Below are positions 28,700-38,774 of a stretch of 64,000 bases of DNA, piece after piece. A program made the position numbers and the translations under genes. The notes under the pieces are model-generated. The model was given only the letters and a program-made list of their open reading frames with translations, did no database searches and was not told the origin of the DNA. Numbering within the stretch: position 1 is the first letter of the stretch; each line of letters opens with the position of its first letter. The stretch comes from Paracholeplasma brassicae (lineage in GTDB: Bacteria > Bacillota_I > Bacilli_A > Acholeplasmatales > UBA5453): the NCBI RefSeq assembly GCF_000967915.1, contig NC_022549.1, positions 1,786,366 to 1,850,365 on the forward strand. Reading direction: 5' to 3'.

Positions 28700-30451
28700 T
28701 TACTCCTTTATCATTACTTTATCTTTACCAAAAAAGTCGATTGCTAAGGCGACAGAGCCTGGTTGCCAAGTTTCTTCTTGTTCTTCAAAGATGTCCATGT
28801 CAATCTCTTCTAGGGTTGGTTTTTTGTTACCTTGTTTCCATTGGTTAATAAACGATTGATAGAATTGTTGCCAAGAACATTCATCAATACAAATATAGTC
28901 TTCGACCAGTGGTTGTTTTTTATTTAAGATTTCAAACACCAGTTGTTTGGTTTGTGGTTTTAACATCATTAAGCAACTCATACGGTCTTTATAGACTAAT
29001 AACATCTCCGTATCGCTTGCGGCAACTAAATTGCCTTGGGCTAGGATGCTTGCTGTGGTTTCTAATTTTGGTTCGGATATTTTGTTTAAGTGCGGCCACC
29101 CTTTTAACAAGAGTGACTTCTTATCTAAATTACCATTAATTAAGATACGCTCAACGTCTTTTGCACTGACGTATTTTCGCTTGTTTGGTTTTTCGATGTT
29201 TTTGATTGGTGTTTCTACTTCTTTTTCAGCATCGTTTTGACTAGGTGTTGGTTTAACCTCTTTACTGATGACTTGAATGCCTTCTTTTTTAAGTTTATCG
29301 AGTTCAAACTCTAATTGTTTGAGTCGGTTACTTAAGAGTTCAATCGTTTCATTTTGAACGACACGGTCTAACTCTTTATGATCAATCATCTTAATAAACG
29401 CCAGTTCTAAGTAAGCTCTTTTTTGTGAACTCCACTTGATGTCGTTTTGGGTTTGATTGAGTATGTCTAAGTAAAAATAGATGCGTTCATTTGAAAATTT
29501 CTTAGCGATAACCTCTAAGTATTTTGTTGGTCGGTCGCTATCAAACACAACATTCTTCTCAATCAAAATATCTCTTAATAAGCTGATTAAGTCAGACACC
29601 ACTTTACTGATTTCTTTACCGTCTTCGACCATGTCATTTAAAAGACTAAACGCATCGGCGGTGTTTTTTTCAAATAAAAATGTGATGAGGTTTAATAGGT
29701 TTTGTTTTGAAACCGAGCCACTGACTTGATAAATATCTTCCTCAGTCACCACGTCATCAGAAAACGACACGGCTTGGTCAAGTAATGAAAGCGCGTCTCT
29801 CATGCCACCTTCGGCGTACTTTGCAATCTCACGAATGGCTTGATCGGTAATTTGAATTTGTTCTTGGTCTTTAATTTCTTTTAACTTTCGTTCGATATCG
29901 GCTACCGATATGCCTCTAAAATCAAATCGTTGGCAACGCGATAAAATCGTTGAAGGAATCTTATTAGGTTCCGTCGTTGCTAGAATAAAAATCACGTGTT
30001 TTGGTGGTTCTTCTAAGGTTTTAAGTAACGCATTAAATGCGCCAGTCGATAGCATGTGAACTTCATCGATGATGTAGACTTTGTATTTGCCCATACTTGG
30101 TAAATACTTGACTTTTTCTCTAAGGTCTCTGATTTCATCAACGCCGTTATTGGAAGCGGCATCAATTTCTACCACGTCTGAAATAGAGCCTGCTTGAATG
30201 GCCAAACACGTTGGGCACTTCCCACAAGCTTCTTTGGTTGGTGATTGTTCACAGTTAACGGCTTTAGCCAAGATTTTAGCGATTGAGGTCTTCCCTGTCC
30301 CCCTTGGTCCACTAAATAAATAAGCATGCGCTATTTTATCGTGAATTAATGCATTTTGAAGTGTCTTTACAATCACTTCTTGACCAGCGACTTCGCTAAA
30401 GGTTTTTGGTCGGTAGGTTCGATATAACGCTTGATAAGACATTGCATGCAC
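28700..30451 (-). CDS. dnaX: DNA polymerase III subunits gamma/tau
   Basis: Clamp-loader ATPase. 583 residues. Walker A GPRGTGKTS (about 46-54), zinc-binding cysteines CEQSPTKEACGKCPTC, Walker B VYIIDEVHML, SRC box LSRCQRFDF. C-terminal tau-like extension after about residue 370 with a coiled coil (LLSNRLKQLEFELDKLKKE). No A-rich slippage signal was noted, so only the long form is assumed. Heads the dnaX-ybaB-recR cluster. Confidence 0.95.
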   Translation of the reverse strand: MHAMSYQALYRTYRPKTFSEVAGQEVIVKTLQNALIHDKIAHAYLFSGPRGTGKTSIAKILAKAVNCEQSPTKEACGKCPTCLAIQAGSISDVVEIDAASNNGVDEIRDLREKVKYLPSMGKYKVYIIDEVHMLSTGAFNALLKTLEEPPKHVIFILATTEPNKIPSTILSRCQRFDFRGISVADIERKLKEIKDQEQIQITDQAIREIAKYAEGGMRDALSLLDQAVSFSDDVVTEEDIYQVSGSVSKQNLLNLITFLFEKNTADAFSLLNDMVEDGKEISKVVSDLISLLRDILIEKNVVFDSDRPTKYLEVIAKKFSNERIYFYLDILNQTQNDIKWSSQKRAYLELAFIKMIDHKELDRVVQNETIELLSNRLKQLEFELDKLKKEGIQVISKEVKPTPSQNDAEKEVETPIKNIEKPNKRKYVSAKDVERILINGNLDKKSLLLKGWPHLNKISEPKLETTASILAQGNLVAASDTEMLLVYKDRMSCLMMLKPQTKQLVFEILNKKQPLVEDYICIDECSWQQFYQSFINQWKQGNKKPTLEEIDMDIFEEQEETWQPGSVALAIDFFGKDKVMIKE

Positions 30452-30494
30452 TCCTTTTCTAAACCATTATATCATAAATGATATGACGGATTCT

Positions 30495-31844
30495 TTATTT
30501 TCCCAAACAAAATTTGGAAAATAGTTCGTTTAATAAGTCTTCTGGGTGATAATCACCTGTGATTTCGCCTAGGTATTGCCAAGCTTTCTTTAAGTCAATT
30601 TCGGCCATATCAATTGGAAGCCCTAAGTCAATGGCATTAACGACTTCATTCATTGATGAAATGGCTTCTTTGATTTTATTGATGTGTCTCACATTCGATA
30701 AGTAATTAAAGTCTTTTTCTTCAAGATCAGTAATGCCCAAAGTCGTTGTGATTTCATGTTCGAGGTCGCTTAACCCTTGACGGTTAAGGGCCGATAAACT
30801 TAGCATGTGGATATCTAAATCGATTGCTTTAGTGAGGTCGTTTTTATTACCAACGACAATGCGTCGTTTGTTTTTGGTTTGTTCTAGTAACTCTAAATCT
30901 TCTTTTGATAACTGTCTACTTTGGTCGAGTACTAAGATGATTAGTTCAGCCTCGTCAATCGCTTTCTTAGACCGTTTCACACCGATTTGTTCGACAATAT
31001 CTTTGGTCTCTCTGATGCCTGCGGTATCCATTAGAATTAAGGTAATACCGCCAATATTGATTTGCGCTTCGATGGTGTCTCTTGTGGTACCTTCGATGTC
31101 TGTAACAATGGCACGTTCTTCATTAAGTAGCGCATTTAATAAACTAGACTTACCGACATTTGGTTTACCAACAATGGCCGTTTTAACACCGTCTCTAATG
31201 AGTTTTCCTTTATTGGCATCATCGAGTAATGTGTTTAATTTTTTGATCAAATTTAGAACATGCGGTTTGATTAACTCGACCGACATTTGTGTTGCGTCGT
31301 CGTATTCTGGATAGTCAATATTAACTTCAATTTGAGCGATTAGAAAAAGAAGTTCTTCTCTTAATTCGTTGATTAGTTTCGACAAGTCACCTTTAAGCCC
31401 GCTGACAGCTAGTTTCATCGCATTGACGTTTTTCGCGTGAATGAGGTCCATGATTGCTTCACTTTGAGCCAAGTCAATCCGGCCATTTATAAACGCCCGT
31501 TTGGTAAATTCCCCCGGTTCAGCTAAACGAATGCCTTGTTCTAAAATGCGTTCTAGGACTTTTTGAGTCACTAAAATGCCCCCATGACAGCTGATTTCCA
31601 CCACGTCTTCTTTTGTAAATGTTTTCGGTGCTTTAAAAACCGTGACTAGGACTTCATCAATCACTTTCTTGTGATGATCGATGATGTGTCCATAAGTGAC
31701 GGTATGCGATTTGGCTTTGATTAAGTTCTTTCCTTTAAAAATAGCGGCTGCTTTTTCGATTGCTTCATCGCCGCTGATTCTGATAATACTTAAGCCGCTT
31801 GTCCCAAATGGGGTAGCGATTGCTGCAATTGTATCGTATATCAT
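30495..31844 (-). CDS. mnmE: tRNA uridine-5-carboxymethylaminomethyl GTPase
   Basis: With MnmG it modifies U34 in several tRNAs. 449 residues. N-terminal formyl-THF-binding domain (MIYDTIAAIATPFGTSGLSIIRISG), helical domain, and an inserted G domain with GKPNVGKSSLLNALL, DTAGIRET and NKNDL. It ends in the catalytic FCLGK (Cys-x-Gly-Lys). Full length. Confidence 0.96.
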   Translation of the reverse strand: MIYDTIAAIATPFGTSGLSIIRISGDEAIEKAAAIFKGKNLIKAKSHTVTYGHIIDHHKKVIDEVLVTVFKAPKTFTKEDVVEISCHGGILVTQKVLERILEQGIRLAEPGEFTKRAFINGRIDLAQSEAIMDLIHAKNVNAMKLAVSGLKGDLSKLINELREELLFLIAQIEVNIDYPEYDDATQMSVELIKPHVLNLIKKLNTLLDDANKGKLIRDGVKTAIVGKPNVGKSSLLNALLNEERAIVTDIEGTTRDTIEAQINIGGITLILMDTAGIRETKDIVEQIGVKRSKKAIDEAELIILVLDQSRQLSKEDLELLEQTKNKRRIVVGNKNDLTKAIDLDIHMLSLSALNRQGLSDLEHEITTTLGITDLEEKDFNYLSNVRHINKIKEAISSMNEVVNAIDLGLPIDMAEIDLKKAWQYLGEITGDYHPEDLLNELFSKFCLGK

Positions 31845-31910
31845 CGTATCAACTCCACGTCAAAATTATACCATTAAACAGCCTGTAAAAATAGTCTATT
31901 ACATAAGCTA

Positions 31911-31947
31911 AAAAGAAAACCAAGGGGAATAAAATCCCGTTGGTTTT
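31911..31947 (-). terminator. Terminator after the cyclophilin gene
   Basis: Minus strand AAAACCAACGGGA..TCCCCTTGGTTTT followed by CTTTTT. It ends the transcript carrying the ppiase gene before mnmE. Confidence 0.82.
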
Positions 31948-31978
31948 ATCTAAGTGCTAAAATCAGCTTACTGCTCGA

Positions 31979-32506
31979 CTATAAACGAATTGTTTTTGGG
32001 ATCAAAGAACCCTTCAAATCGACCGTAACCGATTCAATGACAATATCTTCATATGGTTTGTCGTAGGCGTCTCTTCTTGCTTTTGCGATGGCATCAACCA
32101 CGTCTATGCCGTTTGTAACGACACCAAAAGCGGCGTATAACCCATCTAAGTGCGGTGAGTCTTTATGCATGATAAAGAATTGTGACGTCGCTGAATCCTT
32201 GACGTTGGTTCTTGCCATCGAAATGACACCACGTGTGTGTAATAATGGGTTATTTACACCATTAGCGATGAAGTCGCCTTTGATTGGTAAAACCGCTTGA
32301 TTAACGGCACCACCTTGAATCATAAACCCTGGAATAATACGGTGAAAAATTGAGCCTTTGTAAAGACCTTTTTCAGCAATTTCGATGAAGTTAGCAACGG
32401 TGTTTGGCGCGACTTCATTAAATAATTGAAGCTCAATTGACCCGTGATCTTTAACGTTAATTGTGACTACTGGGTTTGTTTCTTTTAAATATGTTTGTGC
32501 GTTCAT
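31979..32506 (-). CDS. Cyclophilin-type peptidyl-prolyl isomerase
   Basis: Proline cis-trans isomerase. 175 residues with core motifs FHRIIPGFMIQGG, VAPNTVANF and SQFFIMHKDSPHLDGLYAAFGVV. No signal peptide, so it is cytoplasmic. Start at 32506 with AGGAG upstream. The five minus-strand genes from the second DHH gene down to this one are closely spaced and look like one operon. Confidence 0.93.
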   Translation of the reverse strand: MNAQTYLKETNPVVTINVKDHGSIELQLFNEVAPNTVANFIEIAEKGLYKGSIFHRIIPGFMIQGGAVNQAVLPIKGDFIANGVNNPLLHTRGVISMARTNVKDSATSQFFIMHKDSPHLDGLYAAFGVVTNGIDVVDAIAKARRDAYDKPYEDIVIESVTVDLKGSLIPKTIRL

Positions 32507-32523
32507 TATTAAAATTCTCCTTC

Positions 32524-33048
32524 TTAGGCGTGTCTACGCTTGTCATCTTCTCTGACCATTTCATTGTCAGTGAAGTCAAAATGGACGTGTGGGACAAATG
32601 GGTTAATGCCACGTTTAAAGTCTCTGATGTAGATAAACAACACCAAGAACAACCCATATGCGGCACCTAATCGCCAGTAACCACTACCCGCAATTAACCC
32701 CATAATCGCAACCGCCCAGATGGTCGCTGCGGTGGTAAGTCCAATAATGGTTTTTTCACCCTTCATAATCACACCGGCGCCAATAAAACCGACCCCAGGT
32801 AAGATTTGTGCAATCAAGCGTTGGTTTTCTGCAACATCAGTAGCACCCGTTTCAAGAAAGAAGAAACGTTGAACGATCGATACCATCATGGTTGCGGCTC
32901 CAATTAAAATATGCGCCGAAATTCCTGCGGATTTACCGATGTTTTGTCTTTCTAGTCCAAGAAGTGAAGATATCACTATCGTTACGATTGCTGGCATTAA
33001 GATTACTTCAATAAAATCAATTTGACTTAAAATTTCTAATTCAGTCAT
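32524..33048 (-). CDS. MgtC/SapB family membrane protein
   Basis: 174 residues with four to five transmembrane segments and the family's motifs: SSLLGLERQ, RLIAQILPGVGFIGAGVIMKGE and GLTTAATIWAVAIMGL. MgtC proteins affect Mg2+ homeostasis and F-type ATPase activity in known cases. The C-terminal domain is truncated to a charged tail (TDNEMVREDDKRRHA). It overlaps the upstream PP-loop gene by eight bases. Confidence 0.88.
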   Translation of the reverse strand: MTELEILSQIDFIEVILMPAIVTIVISSLLGLERQNIGKSAGISAHILIGAATMMVSIVQRFFFLETGATDVAENQRLIAQILPGVGFIGAGVIMKGEKTIIGLTTAATIWAVAIMGLIAGSGYWRLGAAYGLFLVLFIYIRDFKRGINPFVPHVHFDFTDNEMVREDDKRRHA

Positions 33049-33916
33049 CTAGTTCATTCCTTTCTTTGTATATTTCGTTAAAATCGTATTTCTTATCTTT
33101 GTATTGATAACCAAGGACGGCGTTGATATTGACATTCTCTGCCGCTTTGAAAATCGATTGATCGACTTCTTTATTGATTTCTCTTAGTTTATTGATCATT
33201 TCTTTGATTTCTCTTCGTTTAGATGATGTTCTACTTGCAACAACGGTACAGCCACAATTCATTGATTGAATGCCACTGGATTTAGTAAATCGAATGATAT
33301 CTTTTTCTTTAATGTAAAATAATGGACGAATCAATTCAATCTCTTCAAAATTATCGGCTTTAATCTTAGGGACCATCGTTTTAAATTGACCGCCATATAG
33401 GACATTTAACATGGTCGTCTCAATGACGTCATCGTAGTGATGCCCAAGCGCAAGTTTATTACAACCCAGTTCTTTGGCTGCGTTATATAAGAAACCTCTT
33501 CTCATACGTGCACACATGTAGCATGGGTTATCACTTGCGATTTTTCCAGCCACAGCAAATACGTTTGACTTTTTGATCACAAGTGGGATATTTAAATACT
33601 TACAGTTGGTTTCTAATAACTCTAAATTGATTTTAGCAAACCCAGGGTCCATCGCAAGATAGACCACATCAAATGGGATGTCACTGTAACGGTGAAGTTG
33701 TTGAAATAACTTGGCCATTAAAAGTGAGTCTTTTCCACCTGAGATACCAACAGCAACTTTATCGCCTGGCTCGATGAGGTTATAGTTTTTAATTGCTTTA
33801 ATAAATTTTGCCCAAACGTCCTTACGGTACGTCTTTAATAAACTTCTTTCGATGTCTTCTAAAGGTAACAAGGGTTCGGTAACAACGATTCTAGCGCATT
33901 CTTGTCTTATTTCCAT
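33041..33916 (-). CDS. TtcA-like tRNA thiolation PP-loop ATPase
   Basis: 291 residues. The PP-loop VGISGGKDSLLMAK (about 57-70) adenylates the target base. Cysteines in CYMCARMRRG and SMNCGCTV fit the three-cysteine [4Fe-4S] site of the TtcA/TtuA group, which makes 2-thiocytidine or related thiolated tRNA bases. GHHYDDVIETTMLNVLYGG is the second conserved motif. Exact base modified cannot be told from sequence. Confidence 0.85.
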   Translation of the reverse strand: MEIRQECARIVVTEPLLPLEDIERSLLKTYRKDVWAKFIKAIKNYNLIEPGDKVAVGISGGKDSLLMAKLFQQLHRYSDIPFDVVYLAMDPGFAKINLELLETNCKYLNIPLVIKKSNVFAVAGKIASDNPCYMCARMRRGFLYNAAKELGCNKLALGHHYDDVIETTMLNVLYGGQFKTMVPKIKADNFEEIELIRPLFYIKEKDIIRFTKSSGIQSMNCGCTVVASRTSSKRREIKEMINKLREINKEVDQSIFKAAENVNINAVLGYQYKDKKYDFNEIYKERNELDD

Positions 33917-33923
33917 AAATCAA

Positions 33924-34868
33924 TTAACCTTTGTATGCTTTTAAGACGTCATCGACGCGTGATTTAAAGTGTTCTAATTCTGACCAGTCGTTTAGTTTTG
34001 CGCCTGAAGCTTTGGCATGTCCACCACCGCCAAATTCATTGGCAAGTGTCGAAATAACTGGGCCTCTTGAGCGAAGTCTGATTCTAATTTCGCCTGGGTA
34101 TTCGATGAAAATCGCCCAAACTGGGTAACCTTCAATCCCACCTAAGTGAGACACGACCGATGCGGCTTGTTCGTCGGTCACACCAAATTGATTAATCACA
34201 TCTCTTGTGACTTTGATGTAGATAAAACCTTCATTTGTCGTTTCAAAATTAGATAACACATAGCCTTTTAAGCGTATCATGTTCATCGTTTCAACCGATA
34301 ATTTTTGATCAACGTATTCCACGTCCACACCAAAGTCTAATAACATACCTGCAATCTCATGTGTCTTTCTTGAAACACCACGGAATCTGAATCTACCTGT
34401 ATCGGTTAGAATACCCACATACATCGCAAGTGCGCCTTCGTAACCGAGTTTTAATTCTTTTTTGTATTTTTTATAGAAGGTTGCGATCATTTGAGCACAC
34501 GATGGGTAGGTTGTATCTACCCAGCGGTAATCACCATAATCATCCACAGGGATGTGGTGGTCGATTTTAATGATCTCTTTTCCTAATTTGTATCTAGAAT
34601 CACTAATACGGTCCTCAATTGCGGTATCAACCACAATCGATAACGCGTTTTCGTAAACCTCATCTTCAATGATATCTGGTGTACCAACAAAGCTTACAAA
34701 GTCACTTGTTTCACCAACAACATAAACTCTCTTATTCTTAAATGTTTCAGTTAAGATGCTTTTTAGGCCAAACTGTGCCCCATAACAATCCCCATCCGGG
34801 CGTTTATGTCCGTGGATAATAATGGTGTCGTATTCGTGTATCTTTTTAATAATTACTGGGTTAATCAT
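33924..34868 (-). CDS. DHH-family phosphoesterase (NrnA-like), copy 1
   Basis: 314 residues. DHH domain with HGHKRPDGDCYGAQ, the DHH motif in IKIDHHIPVDD, and the DHHA1 domain with GGGGHAKASGA. NrnA proteins degrade nano-RNA and/or dephosphorylate pAp, or cleave cyclic dinucleotide products. It overlaps its paralogue by four bases. Both copies keep the metal-binding DxD and DHH residues, so both should be active, possibly on different substrates. Confidence 0.9.
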   Translation of the reverse strand: MINPVIIKKIHEYDTIIIHGHKRPDGDCYGAQFGLKSILTETFKNKRVYVVGETSDFVSFVGTPDIIEDEVYENALSIVVDTAIEDRISDSRYKLGKEIIKIDHHIPVDDYGDYRWVDTTYPSCAQMIATFYKKYKKELKLGYEGALAMYVGILTDTGRFRFRGVSRKTHEIAGMLLDFGVDVEYVDQKLSVETMNMIRLKGYVLSNFETTNEGFIYIKVTRDVINQFGVTDEQAASVVSHLGGIEGYPVWAIFIEYPGEIRIRLRSRGPVISTLANEFGGGGHAKASGAKLNDWSELEHFKSRVDDVLKAYKG

Positions 34869-35812
34869 ATCTTTTCTCCTTTTGCTAATGCTTTAAATTC
34901 TGTAATCATTTGGTCGACTTCTTCCCAAGTCTTTAATGAGGCGCCACACGCTTGTTCGTGTCCACCGCCACCAAACTTCTTGGCAATATCGACAATTTTA
35001 ATGCCTCTTGAACGAAATTCACCAAGAATAACGTCTCTTTCTTTGTCGTAGGTGAAGTTCAACCATATTTTAATTTCTTCAATCCCACTGGCCAAATTGA
35101 CCATACCTCTTGAGACAGTAAAGACATCGACGTTGTATTTATCAAAGACCGATTGATCGTTCTTTAAATATGCAATCCCGTCCTCAAAAACAAACCTGGA
35201 TTGGAAATCAATCTTCATCATCTTTTGTTCAAGCGATTCCACGTATAAGAAATCATAAAGCTCTGTTGTTTTTGCACCTAATCCGGTAAGGATTGAGGCA
35301 ATCATAAACGTGTGCTTTGGATTTTTTAACCATTGAAAGCGCCCGGTATCCGTGACCATACCAGCGTATAAAAACGATGCCGCTCTTTCGTTGATCACTA
35401 AATTCAAATCCAGTGCGATGGTTGCGATTAGCTCCGCAGCGGATGAAAAACTTGCGTCACTTATTACTAAGCTTGCGTTTGTGATTGTCGAATCGTTGGT
35501 GTGATGATCAATGACAATAGCCTCAGCAGCAGTTAAGTAACGTTCATCGCTTACCATGTGCGATACCGCAACATCAACAATGATTGATAGCGCGCCAACA
35601 AATGCATTGTCTTCTATTTCTTGCATGTCGTTGTCTTTATCAAAACGGTTTTGATCGCCAACAACGTAAATCGTCTTGTCATTAAAGTTCTCTTGTAAAA
35701 TCTCTTTTAATCCAACCTGTGAACCAATCGCGTCAAAATCAGGTTTTGTGTGCCTGTGAATAATGATGGTGTCATAAGCTTTAATCTTATCTAAAATGGG
35801 TTGATAACTCAT
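34865..35812 (-). CDS. DHH-family phosphoesterase (NrnA-like), copy 2
   Basis: 315 residues, a paralogue of the next gene with the same domain order: HRHTKPDFDAIGSQ, DHH in IVIDHHTNDST, and GGGGHEQACGA near the C-terminus. The sequences differ clearly outside the motifs, so the duplication is old. First gene of a minus-strand operon running to the cyclophilin gene. Mycoplasmas also carry two NrnA-like paralogues, but usually not adjacent (general knowledge). Confidence 0.9.
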   Translation of the reverse strand: MSYQPILDKIKAYDTIIIHRHTKPDFDAIGSQVGLKEILQENFNDKTIYVVGDQNRFDKDNDMQEIEDNAFVGALSIIVDVAVSHMVSDERYLTAAEAIVIDHHTNDSTITNASLVISDASFSSAAELIATIALDLNLVINERAASFLYAGMVTDTGRFQWLKNPKHTFMIASILTGLGAKTTELYDFLYVESLEQKMMKIDFQSRFVFEDGIAYLKNDQSVFDKYNVDVFTVSRGMVNLASGIEEIKIWLNFTYDKERDVILGEFRSRGIKIVDIAKKFGGGGHEQACGASLKTWEEVDQMITEFKALAKGEKI

Positions 35813-35917
35813 AGAAATACCTCGTTTTCTTCTTCTATTTTTGGTGCCTTATATTAGTATATCACTTTTTTTAATTCATATAAAGAATTAGAGACAAATT
35901 ACACGAAAAAAGAATGT

Positions 35918-35946
35918 TTGTCTTTTATTTAAGTTATTGTTATAAT
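35918..35946 (+). promoter_or_regulatory. ppdK promoter
   Basis: TTGTCT (35918-35923), 17-base spacer, TATAAT (35941-35946). SD AAAGGAAGAG lies before the ATG at 35987. Confidence 0.75.
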
Positions 35947-35986
35947 AATAATATAAATAAAAGCGTTTTTACGAAAGGAAGAGAAT

Positions 35987-38614
35987 ATGACTAAGTACGT
36001 TTATTTGTTCAAAGAAGGACGTGCAGACATGAAAAACCTGCTTGGTGGTAAGGGAGCCAACCTCGCGGAAATGACAAACATCGGTTTGCCAGTTCCACAA
36101 GGCTTCACGGTAACAACAGAAGCTTGTACCAGGTACTACCAAGACGGTAAAATGATTGCACCTGAAATTGTGGAGCAAATCCTTGCTGCACTAGAGGCCA
36201 CACAAAGCACATCTGGAAAACAGTTTGGATCGAGTGAAAATCCATTCTTAGTATCGGTTCGTTCTGGTGCTAGAGCTTCAATGCCAGGGATGATGGACAC
36301 AATTTTAAACTTGGGTTTAACTGACAAGGCCGTTGAAGGCTTAGCAAAACTAACGAACAACCCAAGATTTGCTTATGACTCGTATCGCCGTTTTATTCAA
36401 ATGTTTGCCGATGTCGTTATGGACATCTCAAAATCAAACTTTGAAGCCATCTTGGAATCTCAAAAACACAAAAAAGGTGTCGAACTTGATACCGATTTAG
36501 ACGCTGACGATTTAATTTTAATCACAAAGGCTTACAAAGCCAAATACAAGGAACTCAAGGGAGAAGAGTTCCCGCAAGACCCAAAAGTCCAATTAATTGA
36601 GGCAATAAGTGCGGTATTTAGATCTTGGGATAACCCAAGAGCCAATACTTACCGTATGCTTAATCAAATTCCTTATTCTTGGGGTACCGCAGTCAACGTT
36701 CAATCCATGGTATTTGGCAACATGGGTAACGATTCCGGTACCGGGGTGGCATTCTCAAGAAACCCAGCAACTGGTGAGAACGTCTTGTTCGGTGAATATC
36801 TATTTAACGCACAAGGTGAGGACGTCGTGGCTGGTATTAGAACACCAAAACCAATCTCAGATCTTAAAAAAGATAACGAAGGGTTATATAAACAGTTTGA
36901 AGATATCGCTAAGAAACTAGAAAATCATTACCATGATATGCAAGACATGGAATTCACCATAGAAAAAGGCAAACTTTATATGCTACAAACCAGAAATGGT
37001 AAACGTACCGCGCAAGCGGCTTTAAAGATTGCCATTGATTTGGTTAAAGAAGGTTTACTCACTGAAAAAGAAGCTTTGATGAAGGTAGAACCTGCTCAAT
37101 TAGATCAACTACTTCATCCTCAATTTGACCAAAAAACACTACTACATGCAACACCACTGACAACTGGGCTTCCAGCATCCCCAGGGGCTGCGACCGGTCG
37201 CGTCGTATTTACGGCAGAACGTGCCGCACAATTATTTAAAGCCGATGGCAAACCAGTCATCCTAGTTAGACAAGAAACCTCACCTGAGGACATCGAAGGT
37301 ATGGTTGTCGCTAAAGGTATTTTAACCTCACGCGGTGGGATGACTTCTCACGCAGCCGTCGTTGCAAGAGGCATGGGTACCTGCTGCGTCGCGGGTGCTG
37401 ATAAAGTCAAAGTAAATGAAACCGATAAGTATTTTGAAATCGAAGGCAAACGCTTTAAAGAAGGCGACTACATCTCACTTGATGGTTCTACTGGTAAAGT
37501 TTACGGTGAACAAATCAAGACCGTGGATGCCACCGTCTCTGGTGATTTTGCTACCCTAATGGCTTGGGCAGATAAACATAGAGTCCTAAAAGTAAGAACA
37601 AATGCTGATACACCGAAAGACGCTGAGGTTGCTTATAACTTTGGTGCTGAAGGGATTGGATTATGCCGTACGGAACACATGTTCTTTGCTGCAGATCGAA
37701 TCAGAGCCATGCGTGAAATGATTGTATCTAATAACGCTGTTGAAAGAAAACGCGCCCTTGATAAATTACTTCCAATGCAAAGAGAAGACTTCATCGGTCT
37801 ATATAAAGCGATGAAAGGCTACGCCGTCACCATTCGTTACTTAGATCCACCACTACACGAATTCTTACCGCATACTTACCAAGAAATCAGAGTGCTTGCT
37901 GAGGAAATGGGTATCGAATTTGATGAATTAAGACAAACCATCGATAGCCTTCACGAAGTCAACCCAATGCTTGGGCACCGTGGGGTTAGACTCGCTGTCA
38001 CCTACCCAGAGATTGCACAAATGCAAACAAGAGCAGTCATAGAAGCAGCGATTACCGTCAATAAAGAAGGCGGCAACGTCACACCAGAAATCATGATTCC
38101 GTTGATTGCTGACATTAAAGAATTTAACTACGTCAAGAAAGTTGTGGTTGAAACCGCTGAAAAAGTCCAAAAAGAACACAATCATAAACTCGACTATCTT
38201 GTTGGTACCATGATTGAAATCCCTAGGGCTTGTCTAACGGCAGATACCATTGCTAAAGAAGCCGAATTCTTCAGCTTTGGAACAAACGACTTAACTCAAA
38301 TGACGTTTGGCTTTAGTAGAGATGACGCCGCGAAGTTCTTAGGTGACTACTACAAGACAAAAGTCTTTGAAGCAGACCCTTTTGCACACATCGATGAAAC
38401 CGGTGTGGGTAGCTTAATGAAGATGGCCGTTGAAAAAGGCCAAAGTGTTCGTAAAGACATCAAACTAGGCATCTGCGGTGAGCATGGAGGCGACCCTCAA
38501 TCGGTCGAATTCTGCCATAACATCGGATTAACCTACGTTTCATGTTCGCCATTTAGAGTCCCTCTTGCAAAACTTGCAGCGGCTCAAGCGAACATCAAAA
38601 ATCCAAGAAAATAA
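35987..38614 (+). CDS. ppdK: Pyruvate, phosphate dikinase
   Basis: Interconverts PEP, AMP and PPi with pyruvate, ATP and Pi; used as a PPi-linked glycolytic step in many wall-less and anaerobic bacteria. 875 residues, full length. N-terminal ATP-grasp domain (LLGGKGANLAEM), swivelling phosphohistidine domain with the catalytic His in GGMTSHAAVVARGMG (about residue 454), C-terminal PEP/pyruvate barrel with LCRTEHMFF, GTNDLTQMTFGFSRDD and the catalytic Cys in GICGEHGGDP. Monocistronic. Confidence 0.97.
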   Translation: MTKYVYLFKEGRADMKNLLGGKGANLAEMTNIGLPVPQGFTVTTEACTRYYQDGKMIAPEIVEQILAALEATQSTSGKQFGSSENPFLVSVRSGARASMPGMMDTILNLGLTDKAVEGLAKLTNNPRFAYDSYRRFIQMFADVVMDISKSNFEAILESQKHKKGVELDTDLDADDLILITKAYKAKYKELKGEEFPQDPKVQLIEAISAVFRSWDNPRANTYRMLNQIPYSWGTAVNVQSMVFGNMGNDSGTGVAFSRNPATGENVLFGEYLFNAQGEDVVAGIRTPKPISDLKKDNEGLYKQFEDIAKKLENHYHDMQDMEFTIEKGKLYMLQTRNGKRTAQAALKIAIDLVKEGLLTEKEALMKVEPAQLDQLLHPQFDQKTLLHATPLTTGLPASPGAATGRVVFTAERAAQLFKADGKPVILVRQETSPEDIEGMVVAKGILTSRGGMTSHAAVVARGMGTCCVAGADKVKVNETDKYFEIEGKRFKEGDYISLDGSTGKVYGEQIKTVDATVSGDFATLMAWADKHRVLKVRTNADTPKDAEVAYNFGAEGIGLCRTEHMFFAADRIRAMREMIVSNNAVERKRALDKLLPMQREDFIGLYKAMKGYAVTIRYLDPPLHEFLPHTYQEIRVLAEEMGIEFDELRQTIDSLHEVNPMLGHRGVRLAVTYPEIAQMQTRAVIEAAITVNKEGGNVTPEIMIPLIADIKEFNYVKKVVVETAEKVQKEHNHKLDYLVGTMIEIPRACLTADTIAKEAEFFSFGTNDLTQMTFGFSRDDAAKFLGDYYKTKVFEADPFAHIDETGVGSLMKMAVEKGQSVRKDIKLGICGEHGGDPQSVEFCHNIGLTYVSCSPFRVPLAKLAAAQANIKNPRK

Positions 38615-38623
38615 CAACCATGT

Positions 38624-38666
38624 AAAAACTGCCTATCGTCATTTCTGACCAAAGGCAGTTTTTCTT
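38624..38666 (+). terminator. ppdK terminator
   Basis: AAAAACTGCCT and AGGCAGTTTTT flank an 18-base loop; the T-run follows. Confidence 0.8.
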
Positions 38667-38710
38667 GTCACTTCTGCTTTAATTTTTAAAGTTGTATCAA
38701 CCCGATTCTT

Positions 38711-38740
38711 TTGAATCCTGATTAAATCCTATGGTATAAT
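38711..38740 (+). promoter_or_regulatory. Promoter of the nuclease-like lipoprotein gene
   Basis: TTGAAT, 18-base spacer, TATAAT; GAGAGG lies before the ATG at 38775. Confidence 0.7.
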
Positions 38741-38774
38741 AACTACAGATATTAAAAGAGAGGTTTTAAAACAA

